NCBI GenBank assembly: GCA_004282745.1
Contig: SHMT01000029.1
Location: 1-62,950, forward strand
Length of the DNA stretch: 62,950 nucleotides
Direction of reading: 5' to 3'
Source: Candidatus Scalindua sp. SCAELEC01
Lineage (GTDB): Bacteria; Planctomycetota; Brocadiia; Brocadiales; Scalinduaceae
The translations under genes and the position numbers were made by a program. How positions within the stretch are numbered: position 1 is the stretch's first letter; every line of letters starts with the position of its first letter. Positions 36,008 to 45,218 of the stretch are shown in pieces. Below the pieces are notes generated by a model, which did not search any database, was not told the DNA's origin, and was given only the letters and a program-made list of their open reading frames with translations.

Positions 36008-37477
36008 TTACATCCGAGCTATGCGAGCCTTAGGTTCTTCAATTATTGACAGTTTCTCTTTCTCGGATTCTGCTCCGACTGCAGAAAAAAACTTCTTCCT
36101 GACAGCATCAGATGTTACTTTTAAAAGAGAAGTTCGGTCATTTGCGTCACCAAGGATGCCGAGATTGATTACACCCGCAGCCATGGTAGCATGACCGCCT
36201 GAATTTAATTTACCAAAGGCACTTTGCAAAAGAGTTCCTAAATTTACCCTTGTATCTCGGCTCCTGGCCGACAATTGGACTTTATCTTCGTTAATGCCAA
36301 AGATGAGCACGGTGTTAATTCCTTCTAGTTGCAACATCATTTCTGCAGCTTGGGGTAGGGCGTCTCTTTCACTGATAAAGTCTACAAATGATGCGAGATA
36401 AGACCCTCTAATTTCTCTGTTTCGGATTGCTCTTCCAATGATATCAAGAGTTTCTGAACTCATGGGCGGTGATTCTAACTGGTTCAGCACATTGCCATCT
36501 GCCAAGGGAGAAAGGTACGAAACCGCTATCAAATCATCTGACGAGGTATTTCTGGTAAATTCTCTGGTGTCCGTTCTGATTCCATACAGCAAAGCTGTCG
36601 CGAGCTGATGATTTGGTTTGATGTTTAGCTGGCGAATGTATTTGGTCATTATTGTTGACGTAGCCCCCAATTTTGGCTGAATATCGATAAAGTCACCCTT
36701 TACCGAATTTAAATCAACGGGGTGATGGTCAAAAATAAAATTGGGTATTACATCTGCAGGTAAAATATTATTCTTGGAGGGGATAGAGGCTTCTACTAAC
36801 GCAATTTTTCCAGAGTTTCTTACAATTTCCATTGCCTCTTCTGATGTTTTTGCTTCTATCAAATCCATATGTAACAAATTAATCAGTGCCTTATTCTTCT
36901 GGTGACTAATACTACCTCCATAATAAATGTTACTTTCCACATCAAAAAATTTACAGATATGCTGTAGTGTGAGTCCTGAGGCAATCGCGTCAGGATCTGG
37001 ATTGTCTTGCAAAAAAATTGCTAAACCTTTACTATTAGCCTCTTTTATGGTGTTAGCTAGTGTAAAGGCAGACTGTTTCATCTCGACACCTTCAAGTTCT
37101 GGGAATATGGTTTGTGCCAATATTTTACCGGTATGTAATACCATATCAGCACCATTGGCTTTTAAAGTATCTGCCTCTTCTTGATCAGAAGCCTTAACAA
37201 GCATAAACTTGCTGGCGAACTTGTTCTTTAATTTTTTTAGTAGTATTAAATTGCTTTTTGAATCCCCCGTGAGGAGCATCATTATATTCGCTTGAACACA
37301 TAACGGATTATTTATGTCAAAAGAGCTGATTTCTGAGGCGATTACGTTGACGTGAAGATCCTGCCATTTTGACAAAACGGACTCATCCCGATCTACTACT
37401 GTTACCTCTTTTTCCATTTCAATCAAGATGTCAATAACAGCATTTCCGGTCGAACCACATCCGAAGATAATGTACAT
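36008..37477 (-). CDS. RCK_N-DHH-DHHA1 phosphoesterase
   Basis: A 489-residue fusion. Residues 1-120 form a TrkA-N/RCK Rossmann domain (MYIIFGCGSTGNAVIDIL, then VTVVDRDE). A DHH phosphoesterase domain follows, with DNPDPDAIASGL and IFDHHPVDLN. The DHHA1 end has LNSGGHATMAAGVI. Metal ligands Asp-x-Asp and DHH are intact, so it should be active. DHH/DHHA1 proteins degrade short RNA or c-di-AMP; RCK domains bind NAD(H) or nucleotides in K+ channels. The combination suggests nucleotide signalling tied to ion balance, which is inference. No signal peptide; probably soluble. Confidence 0.88.
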   Translation of the reverse strand: MYIIFGCGSTGNAVIDILIEMEKEVTVVDRDESVLSKWQDLHVNVIASEISSFDINNPLCVQANIMMLLTGDSKSNLILLKKLKNKFASKFMLVKASDQEEADTLKANGADMVLHTGKILAQTIFPELEGVEMKQSAFTLANTIKEANSKGLAIFLQDNPDPDAIASGLTLQHICKFFDVESNIYYGGSISHQKNKALINLLHMDLIEAKTSEEAMEIVRNSGKIALVEASIPSKNNILPADVIPNFIFDHHPVDLNSVKGDFIDIQPKLGATSTIMTKYIRQLNIKPNHQLATALLYGIRTDTREFTRNTSSDDLIAVSYLSPLADGNVLNQLESPPMSSETLDIIGRAIRNREIRGSYLASFVDFISERDALPQAAEMMLQLEGINTVLIFGINEDKVQLSARSRDTRVNLGTLLQSAFGKLNSGGHATMAAGVINLGILGDANDRTSLLKVTSDAVRKKFFSAVGAESEKEKLSIIEEPKARIARM

Positions 37478-38016
37478 AAGTGTGTTGCTCCGTTAATGTT
37501 ATCAAAAAATAATTCTTTTGAAATAAGAATAAATGTTATAGGATGGTTGTTCTTCTCTACTATCTACTCTATACGTGTATGATAAAAGTAAACCGGCTAT
37601 TTATAAAGAATCCGGTAGTACTTAATAGGTGATTGGGAAAATGACTTGCCACTAATACATGCGTAATTCATAAGGCATAGGTCTAACTCCAAGAAAACAA
37701 AAGCTATGCGTAGGACTATCAATACGGCCAAGTATACCTTTGCTTGATCGAGTTGTCAATAGTAAAAAAGAGGAACGCTCAGGAGGGATAAAATTGAATG
37801 TATATCAATTGTCCTGTTTGTAATAGGCAATTTTGGTTACTCTATCGGGGGCGGTATTAGGTCTGCTACATAGTGTTTGAACGAAAACTACCCATCTACT
37901 GCGTTGCTGCAACAATTTCGAAATCCTCAAGTACAATTGTACGTTCCGGTTACGAAATTATTACGCGCCTTGTACCTGGGCACTTTTCATTCAAACACAG
38001 GGTTTTCGTTCAGGCA
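37478..38016. other. Intergenic region, short ORF scar and family 1 element
   Basis: Between the RCK-DHH gene and icd. The family 1 copy C begins at 37871. At 37798-37860 a 20-codon frame with an AGGAGG ribosome-binding site starts MYINCPVCNRQF, resembling the opening of a zinc-ribbon protein, then stops. It may be the 5' stub of a lost gene. Nothing else recognisable. Confidence 0.35.
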
Positions 38017-38019
38017 CTA
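37871..38019 (+). mobile_element. Family 1 miniature element, copy C
   Basis: A 145-bp element (37873-38017) with TA at 37871-37872 and 38018-38019. The right TA plus the element's first base form the TAG stop of icd, which is read on the minus strand. Ends are GTGTTTGAACGAAAAC and GTTTTCGTTCAGGCAC. Confidence 0.9.
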
Positions 38020-39282
38020 CATATGCTGAATGATTGCCTCACCAAATTCTGAACAACTCAGCAAAGTTGCTTTGTCGATTAAGCGTTCCAAGTCGTAGGT
38101 TACCGTTTTAGCTTCAATGGCAGCTGATAAACCTCTTATCACCAGATCGGCAGCCTCTGGCCAGCCGATATGACGTAATAACATTTCGGCTGATAGAATG
38201 AGTGATCCAGGATTTACTCGGTTTTTGCCTGCGTATTTTGGTGCAGTTCCGTGGGTAGCCTCGAATAACCCGATCTTGTCAGATAAGTTTGCACCTGGAG
38301 CAATACCAATGCCACCTACTTGCGCAGCCAAGGCGTCAGATATATAATCTCCATTGAGATTCAAGGTGGCAATTACATCGTATTCAGCAGGGCGCAATAG
38401 GATTTGTTGCAGAAATGCATCAGCAATGACATCTTTAATAATAATTTCCCTGCCGGTTGAAGGATTTTTCATGGAACACCATGGTCCACCATCTATCTCC
38501 ACTGCATTAAATTCCTCTCTAGCAAGATCATATCCCCACTGCTTAAATGCCCCTTCGGTAAATTTCATAATATTACCCTTGTGAACTAATGTTACCGATG
38601 CGCGATCATTATCAATGGCATATTGAATAGCCTTGCGGACAAGGCGTTTTGTGCCTTGCTCAGAGACCGGTTTTACCCCGATCCCACAACCTTCTGGGAA
38701 GCGGATCTTTGTTACTCCCATCTCTTTTTGTAAAAAATCGATTACGCGTTTTGCCTCATTACTGTTTGCCTCCCACTCAATACCAGCGTAAATATCTTCT
38801 GAATTTTCACGAAAAATTACCATATTGGTGAGTTCTGGTGATATAAGCGGACTTGGTGTTCCCGAGAAATAACGGACTGGACGTTGACAAACATAGAGGT
38901 CGAGTAGCTGACGCAGCGCTACGTTGAGGGAGCGAATTCCACCACCCACAGGCGTCGTCAATGGCCCTTTAATGGCGACACTGCAGTCTCTTAATGCCTG
39001 CAAGGTCTCGTCGGGTAACCACTCGTTTTCCCCATAAATTTGTGTCGATTTTTCCCCCGCATATAGTTCCATCCATGCGATTTTACGCTCACCGCCGAAC
39101 GCTTTATCAACCGAAGCATCTACAACGGAACGCATTACGGGCGTAATATCGACACCTATGCCGTCGCCTTCTATGAAGCCGATAATGGGATTGATTGGAA
39201 CATCCAGTGAAAAATCTTCATGAACCACAATCCTTTTTCCACGGTCCGGAATCTTAATTTTTATATAGCTCATACTAAGCAT
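38017..39282 (-). CDS. icd: Isocitrate dehydrogenase [NADP+]
   Basis: A 421-residue TCA-cycle enzyme, isocitrate to 2-oxoglutarate. Substrate-site [13 protein letters not shown] includes the Ser that is phosphorylated in E. coli. Metal Asp residues are in [36 protein letters not shown] holds the Lys-Tyr pair that marks NADP preference. Length and layout match E. coli Icd (416). The start is ATG at 39282 or the ATG three codons on; neither has a clear ribosome-binding site. The TAG stop straddles the junction with a family 1 element. The molybdopterin gene lies 22 bp upstream. Confidence 0.95.
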   Translation of the reverse strand: MLSMSYIKIKIPDRGKRIVVHEDFSLDVPINPIIGFIEGDGIGVDITPVMRSVVDASVDKAFGGERKIAWMELYAGEKSTQIYGENEWLPDETLQALRDCSVAIKGPLTTPVGGGIRSLNVALRQLLDLYVCQRPVRYFSGTPSPLISPELTNMVIFRENSEDIYAGIEWEANSNEAKRVIDFLQKEMGVTKIRFPEGCGIGVKPVSEQGTKRLVRKAIQYAIDNDRASVTLVHKGNIMKFTEGAFKQWGYDLAREEFNAVEIDGGPWCSMKNPSTGREIIIKDVIADAFLQQILLRPAEYDVIATLNLNGDYISDALAAQVGGIGIAPGANLSDKIGLFEATHGTAPKYAGKNRVNPGSLILSAEMLLRHIGWPEAADLVIRGLSAAIEAKTVTYDLERLIDKATLLSCSEFGEAIIQHM

Positions 39283-39304
39283 TAAAGCAGAATACTACAA
39301 ATTT

Positions 39305-41407
39305 TCAACGGTTTTTTTTGGGGGAAGAGAACTCTGTCAAAATAGTATGATCATTCACCTTTTCAATCTGGACTAAGTTGGTGTTATAGGTTGAACCACC
39401 ACCCAGGTCAGCTATTCGATCAGGCGTTGTCTGATTACTGTTGCACCTGCCAGGACTTAAGGAGTTCCACCAGATTCCGGTATTGACGGCAACACCCTCT
39501 CTTACATTCTCCCCGACAGCGGCCCATAAATAACATTCTCCACGATCATTAAAGACTTTGAGAAGGTCTCCCTGTTCTATTTTACGCTTTTTTGCATCCT
39601 CGGAATGTATCTCTAAAGTCGGTCGCCTCTCCGTACTCTTTGATGGAGTAATATTTGCAAAATTTGAATTCAAGAATGCTTGAGCGGACGGTGTAAGGAG
39701 ATAGATCGGATATTTTTTGTAGAGCTCTGGAGAGCGTAAGGGTCCCTCCATAATAGGGTCATGTGAGGGGAGGGGGTCAAGCTCCTCCGATTTCATCCTT
39801 TCCGAATAAAATTCTATCTTTCCTGATGGTGTAGGGAAAACAAGGTCTGGGTAGGGTATGTGAAAATCATCTGGTAGCGTTAGGCGTACAACACCTCCCT
39901 CTCTTAACCTATTAAGCGATATTCCTTTGAGATATGGGCTGTCGATTTCCAAAGCACGCTTAATGATATCAAACTCCGTTTCCTGAAAGCACGTCTCCTC
40001 AAAGCCCATTCCTTGTGCTAAAGCCTTGAAGGTATCAATGTTCGATCTGCTTTCACCGCAAGGCTTGATTACGGGTTTGTTCAATTGAAGAGATAGGTGA
40101 AAATAGGAGTAGTGGAGGTCTGTTTGTTCAAATTGGGTTGTGGCCGGTAGTACAATGTCGGCATAGCGGACCGTATCCGTAAAGAGTTGTTCATGTACAA
40201 CGGTAAAGAGATCATCACGGCTGAGACCATCAATTACCTTTCGTTGATTAAAGAGCACGGCAGCAGGATTTGAATTGTATACGTAGAGACCATGGATTTT
40301 TGGACTTGCGTGGAGTAGCACTTCTCCCAATTGGTTCATATTAACAGATCTCGGAGTGTTTGGGCTGAGATCGCCTCTTTCAATTTTTTCCCAGTTAATG
40401 GGGAATGATTCACTGGTTGGGTAGAACATGCCTCCCCCCGGATATTTCCATGCACCGACGAGACCGGGGAGACAAGAGATTGTTCGTATCATCATCCCTC
40501 CGTTTGAATGGTGTTGCATCCCTGATCCCGCATAGATAAACGAGGGAATTATTTGAGCATAAAGTTTCGCAAATTCTTGGATCATCTCTTTTTTTATACC
40601 CGTAACCTCTACCACCTTTTCCAGAGGATATTCCTGTACCCTTTTAGTGAGTGCTTCAAATCCCTCGGTATACTTTTTAACAAAATCCTGATCATATAAA
40701 GAGTTGTTGATGATTATATTCATGACACCTAATGCAAGTGCGGCATCGCTCCCAGGCTTCGGTTGAAGAAAGAGGTCTGCCATTCCAACTGACTTTATCT
40801 TGTACGGGTTTATGACGACATACGTGGCTCCGTCTCTTTTTGCTTCCTGTATGAGCGGTATCTGGTGGATGTTTGTAGAGTAGGGATTGGTACCCCATGA
40901 AATAATGAGTTTCGATCGTGGAATAGCTAGTGGGTCTGCTCCCAGGGAGGCCCCAAGCGTATACTTATATCCAATTCTTCCTCCCTTTGAGCATATTGTG
41001 CGGTCGAGTCTTGATGCACCGAGACGATTGAAGAACCTTTTGCCGGCGACACTTCCGTTTACCAATCCAAGTGTTCCCGAACCGGAAAAAGGTAATATCG
41101 ATTCGGGTCCATTATTCGATATTATTTCATGGAATTTTTTGGTTATTATTTCTGTTGCCTCATTCCACGTTATCCTCTCAAATGAGCCAGAACCCTTCTC
41201 TCCGCTTCTTTTGAGTGGGTACAATAGTCTATCTGGGCCATAGACCCTTTCTGGATAATGTCTCACTTTTTTACAGAGAAAGCCCCTGGTACCAAAGTGG
41301 TCGGGGTCTCCCTGCACTTTGACAAGCTTTCCTTCAGAAATAGAGGAAATTATCCCACACGTATCGGGACAATCGAGTGGGCAGACACTTTTTGCTTTTT
41401 TTATCAT
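39305..41407 (-). CDS. Molybdopterin oxidoreductase (4Fe-4S)
   Basis: A 700-residue member of the DMSO-reductase superfamily. The N-terminal 4Fe-4S motif is CPLDCPDTCGI then CKK. Pterin-binding blocks include SKLIISWGTNPYSTNIHQI, YAGSGMQHHSNGGMM and GGGMFYP; the C-terminal molydopterin-dinucleotide domain runs from about 570 (TPSAQAFLNSNFANI). The residue after IC in RTICSKGG may be the Mo ligand. No twin-arginine signal, so cytoplasmic. Substrate not assignable; the branch includes poorly studied enzymes, and the absence of neighbouring Fe-S or membrane subunits argues for a soluble single-subunit enzyme. It is 22 bp upstream of icd. Confidence 0.85.
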   Translation of the reverse strand: MIKKAKSVCPLDCPDTCGIISSISEGKLVKVQGDPDHFGTRGFLCKKVRHYPERVYGPDRLLYPLKRSGEKGSGSFERITWNEATEIITKKFHEIISNNGPESILPFSGSGTLGLVNGSVAGKRFFNRLGASRLDRTICSKGGRIGYKYTLGASLGADPLAIPRSKLIISWGTNPYSTNIHQIPLIQEAKRDGATYVVINPYKIKSVGMADLFLQPKPGSDAALALGVMNIIINNSLYDQDFVKKYTEGFEALTKRVQEYPLEKVVEVTGIKKEMIQEFAKLYAQIIPSFIYAGSGMQHHSNGGMMIRTISCLPGLVGAWKYPGGGMFYPTSESFPINWEKIERGDLSPNTPRSVNMNQLGEVLLHASPKIHGLYVYNSNPAAVLFNQRKVIDGLSRDDLFTVVHEQLFTDTVRYADIVLPATTQFEQTDLHYSYFHLSLQLNKPVIKPCGESRSNIDTFKALAQGMGFEETCFQETEFDIIKRALEIDSPYLKGISLNRLREGGVVRLTLPDDFHIPYPDLVFPTPSGKIEFYSERMKSEELDPLPSHDPIMEGPLRSPELYKKYPIYLLTPSAQAFLNSNFANITPSKSTERRPTLEIHSEDAKKRKIEQGDLLKVFNDRGECYLWAAVGENVREGVAVNTGIWWNSLSPGRCNSNQTTPDRIADLGGGSTYNTNLVQIEKVNDHTILTEFSSPKKNR

Positions 41408-41499
41408 GTGATGGTACGGTGTCGGGGAAAAATAAAGTGTATAAAATAATTGTAGCAGTATCTATTGTCAAGAAATGATTTCACCTGTCTCAATAGTAA

Positions 41500-41528
41500 T
41501 TGACAAAACTATACATGTGTAATACTAT
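41500..41528 (+). promoter_or_regulatory. Strong candidate sigma-70 promoter for the AbrB-like stub
   Basis: TTGACA (41500-41505), a 17-bp spacer and TACTAT (41523-41528), one base from optimal spacing and sequence. It lies 24 bp ahead of the stub frame. Confidence 0.5.
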
Positions 41529-41552
41529 CTGAAGTAATACTTTTCATAGGAG

Positions 41553-41666
41553 GTGAAACCAGCGCGAGTTACAATTGAGGGTCAGGTGACAATCACGTGC
41601 CACATTCGTGAAAAATTGGGAATCAAGCTAAATACAGCCATACTCGTACAATGTATATCAATCTAA
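41553..41666 (+). pseudogene. Truncated AbrB/MazE-type antitoxin-like gene
   Basis: About 37 codons from a GTG at 41553: KPARVTIEGQVTITCHIREK then LGIKLNTAI. This is the swapped-hairpin AbrB opening (usually K-G-Q-V-T-I-P-K-x-I-R-E-K-L-G-I). It ends at a TAA at 41664-41666, shorter than the 45-90 residues usual for the family, and Thr-Cys replaces Pro-Lys. The ribosome-binding AGGAGG overlaps the GTG, so the true start is unclear. No toxin partner adjoins it; a family 1 element sits 5 bp beyond the stop. It is probably the remnant of an antitoxin gene. Confidence 0.6.
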
Positions 41667-41671
41667 TTATT

Positions 41672-41818
41672 TAGTGTCTGAACGAAAACCCTGTGTTTGA
41701 ATGAAAAGTGCCTAGGTACAAGGCGCGCAATAATTTCGTAACCGGAACGTACAATTGTACTTGAGGATTACGAAATTATTGCAGCAACGCAGTAGATGGG
41801 TAGTTGGTTCAAACACTA
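41672..41818 (-). mobile_element. Family 1 miniature element, copy D
   Basis: A 143-bp element (41674-41816) with TA at 41672-41673 and 41817-41818, inverted relative to copy A. It lost a few bases near the right end (GTAGTTGGTTCAAACAC). It lies between the AbrB-like stub and the M48 gene. Confidence 0.88.
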
Positions 41819-41973
41819 TTTATTCAGAGGTTTCTATTGGCTTTAGACGTATCGAAGAACTGGAAGATGCTTTCTCTGGGTATGGTTCCTCCTGTTACAA
41901 ATCCCAAAAGAGGCCATTTTCCTTTTTTATTGTATTTCGGTCTGCTCAATGCAAATGAGAAAGTTTGGTAAAA

Positions 41974-42951
41974 ATGTTTAAGAAAAATGCTGAAACCAAG
42001 ATCTTTGCCTTATCTTTATTCATTTCTGTATTCCTGTTTGCTACTGGATGTGCCAATACCGGGCCGCCAATTTCGAAGAACGAGCTTGAAAAACTTGAGA
42101 ATGAGATTGAGAAAGAGGCCACCCAAATCTATGTAAACGATTGGGGGCGGGTTTGGGAGGTGGGAGTTGCTATCTTGAATACCCTGCCGGATGGAATAAT
42201 ACAACCACATGCCACTATCGGCGCCCTCATTGGTGATAATTCAGAAGAGATTGCCAAACTGTTCACCCTCGCATCAGATACGGGCTGCGTAATATTAAGG
42301 GTAGCGCCTGATAGTATTGCGAAAGAGGCGGGTCTTAAAGCGGGTGATTTAATCAAGACAATGGATGGTAAAGTGTTTGATGATTGTCGGGACATTGTTT
42401 TTGCTGCTGATAAAACCCACATCCTTTCAGTTGATAGGGGGGGGATGACATTCGCATGCAAGGTAAAACCAAAGGAGTCCCCTTCTGTAGAAATAGCCCT
42501 TAAACAGACGGGTACGATCAATGCATATGCTGGATTTTCGGAGATTGTATTTACCCTAGGGTTGGTACATTTTGTAAAGGATGATGATGAATTGGCCGTT
42601 ATTATGGGGCATGAGTTAGCACATCTGACCTCAAAACACGTCCCTAAGAGTGTGGGTGTGGCGACACTGTGTGGGATATTCAGCGGTATTACGGGACCAT
42701 TCGCTCCTCTTACCTATAAGTCTCTCTACGCGCCTTATAGTAGAGAGAATGAGAGAGAGGCTGATTATCTGGGTCTTCTCTACGCTCACCGTGCAGGCTA
42801 CGACATCGAGAAGGGTATAGGGCTCTGGAAGAGGTTTGCATTAGAGATGCCAAGGAGTCGATCGAAGAGTTTTTTTCGGAATCACCCCGCGAGCACTGAA
42901 CGCTTGTTGAGAGTTAAAAAAATAGTGGAGCTTGTAAAATCCGGCAACTAG
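41974..42951 (+). CDS. M48 family metallopeptidase lipoprotein with PDZ-like domain
   Basis: A 325-residue predicted lipoprotein; lipobox FATGC gives C26. Residues about 100-170 look like a PDZ domain (GCVILRVAPDSIAKEAGLKAGDLIKTMDG) placed before the protease core. The zinc motif HEXXH is H213-E214-x-x-H217 in IMGHELAHLTSKH, with a third ligand in READYLGL. The family is BepA/Oma1-like, periplasmic quality control of outer-membrane proteins. I start at the ATG at 41974; a TTG at 41965 would add three residues. The TAG stop is formed with a family 1 half copy. Confidence 0.88.
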   Translation: MFKKNAETKIFALSLFISVFLFATGCANTGPPISKNELEKLENEIEKEATQIYVNDWGRVWEVGVAILNTLPDGIIQPHATIGALIGDNSEEIAKLFTLASDTGCVILRVAPDSIAKEAGLKAGDLIKTMDGKVFDDCRDIVFAADKTHILSVDRGGMTFACKVKPKESPSVEIALKQTGTINAYAGFSEIVFTLGLVHFVKDDDELAVIMGHELAHLTSKHVPKSVGVATLCGIFSGITGPFAPLTYKSLYAPYSRENEREADYLGLLYAHRAGYDIEKGIGLWKRFALEMPRSRSKSFFRNHPASTERLLRVKKIVELVKSGN

Positions 42952-43006
42952 TGGTTGAACCAACTACCCATCTACGGCGTTGCTGTGAAAATTTCGTAAT
43001 CCTCAC
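42949..43006 (+). repeat. Family 1 half copy fused to the M48 stop codon
   Basis: TAGTGGTTGAACCAACTACC and on, about 58 bp matching the left half of copy A, then broken by another short palindrome. Its TA (42949-42950) plus first base G make the TAG stop of the M48 gene. Confidence 0.8.
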
Positions 43007-43786
43007 TAACATCAAAGTCCCCCTTTGAAGGGGGTTTAGGGGGATGTTATTACCCATTGTCTATATTCTGCGAATCGTTTTAGAATACAATTAGGTAACC
43101 ATATCTATTGTTTTTTTAACATGGTAATGCATGCATTTTATTGTGTAATTGTATTACGTACATTTTATATAATAACCCTGATTGTTACTGTTTGATAAGA
43201 GCGTGTTGGTCCAGTAGTTAATGTCTAAACATGTTTAAGCCTTGGATTGTTACGTTTAAATGGCCGGAATCGTTCTCAACAATTTTGCCATTCAAGATAT
43301 GTTTACGATCTATTTGATTTCGTCAATTTCGCGCTGTATGATCGCCATTTCCTCAGCCAACCTCTCTTTAATATCCATTCTCCATGAAAAACCGTAGTCA
43401 CAAATGAGCATCATAGCGGCAATATTAGCATGTATGGTCTCATAGATGACAGAGGTTTACGCAGCGCCAAAACCTAAGGCACCCGGAGAAAAGCGGATCA
43501 TTTATTATATATCCTTTTGTGATACAATCTTTTATCAAATACTTTGACATGGTTCTGGTAATTTTCCTCCTTGGCAAGGAGAGGAAGAGTATTGCGAGGA
43601 GGTGGTCATTGTATCATTGCTAGATGGGAAATATTTACAAGTAACAAGTAAAGAAAGTTTCTTATAGAATTTTGGTGGATGTTTTGTTTACAATGAACCG
43701 TGAGTTCTCTCAGTAACTTGTATGCGTAAGGGGGCTATTAATAACAGCCCACATAAACGCTCTCTTAAGGGATAGGAGTCAGAAAC
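42952..43786. other. Long intergenic region with repeat scars
   Basis: About 835 bp. The first 100 bp are repeats. A minus-strand stretch at about 43314-43460 stays open for about 48 codons and ends ERLAEEMAIIQREIDEIK; no start with a ribosome-binding site precedes it, and I do not know the family. The rest is AT-rich without a gene. AGGAG at 43768-43772 serves the M20 gene. Confidence 0.4.
43007..43049. repeat. Compact palindromic unit inserted in the half copy
   Basis: TAACATC (43007-43013) and its inverted GATGTTA (43043-43049) bracket CCCCC/GGGGG-rich arms. It is a small GC hairpin seen as a typical short dispersed unit, and it ends the family 1 half copy. Confidence 0.7.
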
Positions 43787-44971
43787 ATGGAGATGGTATC
43801 AAAGAAACTCTTCGACCATATGGTGTGCTTGCGTCGAAAGATACATAGGTATCCGGAACTTGGTTATGAAGAAGTGAAAACGGCCTCCATAATTATTGAA
43901 GAGTTGAACAGACTCGGCATTGCGCTCATTTCCGGCATTGGAGGGACCGGTATCATCGGAAAGATCAGTGCTTCAGACAGTAGTGGTCCAATTGTAGCCT
44001 TAAGGGCTGACATGGACGCTATTGCCATTCATGAGGAGACCGGGCTTGAATTTGCATCCGAAGTAGAGGGTGTTATGCATGCTTGCGGACACGATGGACA
44101 TATAGCGATGCTTTTGGGGGCGGCAACATTACTCAAAGAGTCCCTTAAAACCGGTAGCGTGCTCCTTGTCTTTCAGCCAGCCGAAGAGGGTGGAGCGGGA
44201 GCAAGAAAGATTATGGATTCTCATCTACTGAATAAGGTAGAGGCAATTTTTGCCTGTCATCTCGACAGGCACTATAAGGTTGGAAAGGTAGTAGTTCAGG
44301 AAGGTCCTATATCTGCGTTTACTGATCGATTTGATATCACTATCAGAGGGAAAGGGGGGCACGCAGCACAACCACATGATACAGTTGATGCCATTGTTGT
44401 CGCGAGCCTTATTGTCATGTCTCTTCAGACTATAGTATCTAGGGAGATAAACCCTGCCTATCCATCCATTGTATCTGTTGGTCAGATTAAGGGGGGTACT
44501 GTTCCCAACGCAGTTGCTGCAAGTGCAAAGCTTTCCGGCACGATACGTACGACGGAGATTCACATTCGGGAACGGATAATAGCGGGGGTTCGACGTATTG
44601 GAAAGGCAGCAGGGGTATTACACAATGCAGATGTGAGAGTAGAAATTTTTGAAGGGTATCCGTCTGTTGTAAATACGGTTGAGGAGTCAAGGGTTGCAGG
44701 AGAGGCGGTTGTGAACATTATTGGTGATCAGGCGCTCATAGATACAAAATATGTAAATATGGGAGGTGAAGACTTTTCCTACTATCTTGAGAAAATTCCC
44801 GGTTGTTTCGTCAGGATTGGTGCTCAGAAGCGAGGGTTGGAACATATTCCCGCCCATAGCTCTGAATTTGACTTTGATGAAGAGGCGCTGGGAGTTGGTG
44901 CACAATTCCTGGCAGAAGTGGCAAGATTGGCTATCGATCGTCTCTTAACAAAAGAAGAGCGTGTATACTAA
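43787..44971 (+). CDS. M20D family amidohydrolase
   Basis: A 394-residue metal-dependent amidohydrolase of the M20D (hippurate/N-acyl-amino-acid) group. HRYPELGYEE opens the family; ALRADMDAIAI and MHACGHDGHIAMLLGAA (C100, H102, D103, H105) provide metal ligands, with FQPAEEGGAGARKI adding the catalytic Glu pair. GKGGHAAQPHDTVDAI is the dimerisation domain and NMGGEDFSYYL the C-terminal signature. AGGAG lies 10 bp before the ATG. It cleaves N-acyl groups from amino acids or similar. The final TAC-TAA codons overlap the end of a family 2 element. Confidence 0.92.
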   Translation: MEMVSKKLFDHMVCLRRKIHRYPELGYEEVKTASIIIEELNRLGIALISGIGGTGIIGKISASDSSGPIVALRADMDAIAIHEETGLEFASEVEGVMHACGHDGHIAMLLGAATLLKESLKTGSVLLVFQPAEEGGAGARKIMDSHLLNKVEAIFACHLDRHYKVGKVVVQEGPISAFTDRFDITIRGKGGHAAQPHDTVDAIVVASLIVMSLQTIVSREINPAYPSIVSVGQIKGGTVPNAVAASAKLSGTIRTTEIHIRERIIAGVRRIGKAAGVLHNADVRVEIFEGYPSVVNTVEESRVAGEAVVNIIGDQALIDTKYVNMGGEDFSYYLEKIPGCFVRIGAQKRGLEHIPAHSSEFDFDEEALGVGAQFLAEVARLAIDRLLTKEERVY

Positions 44972-45133
44972 AACCGATTTGGTTTTCGGTTTTACCCGTT
45001 CGAACGGCTGACAGGCCGGGCGGGCCGAAAACCAAATCTTGGTGAAGGTATCCCCGGACAAAAAGCCGAGGACTTTACTCGCTCAATTGATCTCGGATTT
45101 TATCCGAAAACCATTATGAGATCAGTATATCAT
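44962..45133 (+). mobile_element. Family 2 miniature element, fuller copy
   Basis: About 170 bp. The left end TACTAAAACCGATTTGG overlaps the last codons of the M20 gene; the right end reads CATTATGAGATCAGTA, and TA flanks both sides. It shares the block ACTCGCTCAATT and TCTCGGATTTTA with the copies at 27238 and 56635. It contains CCGGGCGGGCC, also seen in the hairpin at 15923. No coding capacity. Confidence 0.78.
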
Positions 45134-45218
45134 GAAATGTATGGCTCGTCTCCCAAATGAGCCATATAATAAAGACTGTCTGGGAAACAGCCCCTACAAT
45201 TTATGATCTAGAGGCGTT

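Larger units (their letters stand above)
41408..41973. other. Intergenic region: promoter, antitoxin remnant, family 1 element
   Basis: Holds the candidate promoter at 41500-41528, an AbrB-like stub at 41553-41666 and the family 1 copy D (41672-41818). No complete gene. Confidence 0.5.

Noticed and set aside
43314-43460. Minus-strand open stretch ending ERLAEEMAIIQREIDEIK
   Set aside because: Helix-like composition is suggestive, but there is no start with a ribosome-binding site and no family.
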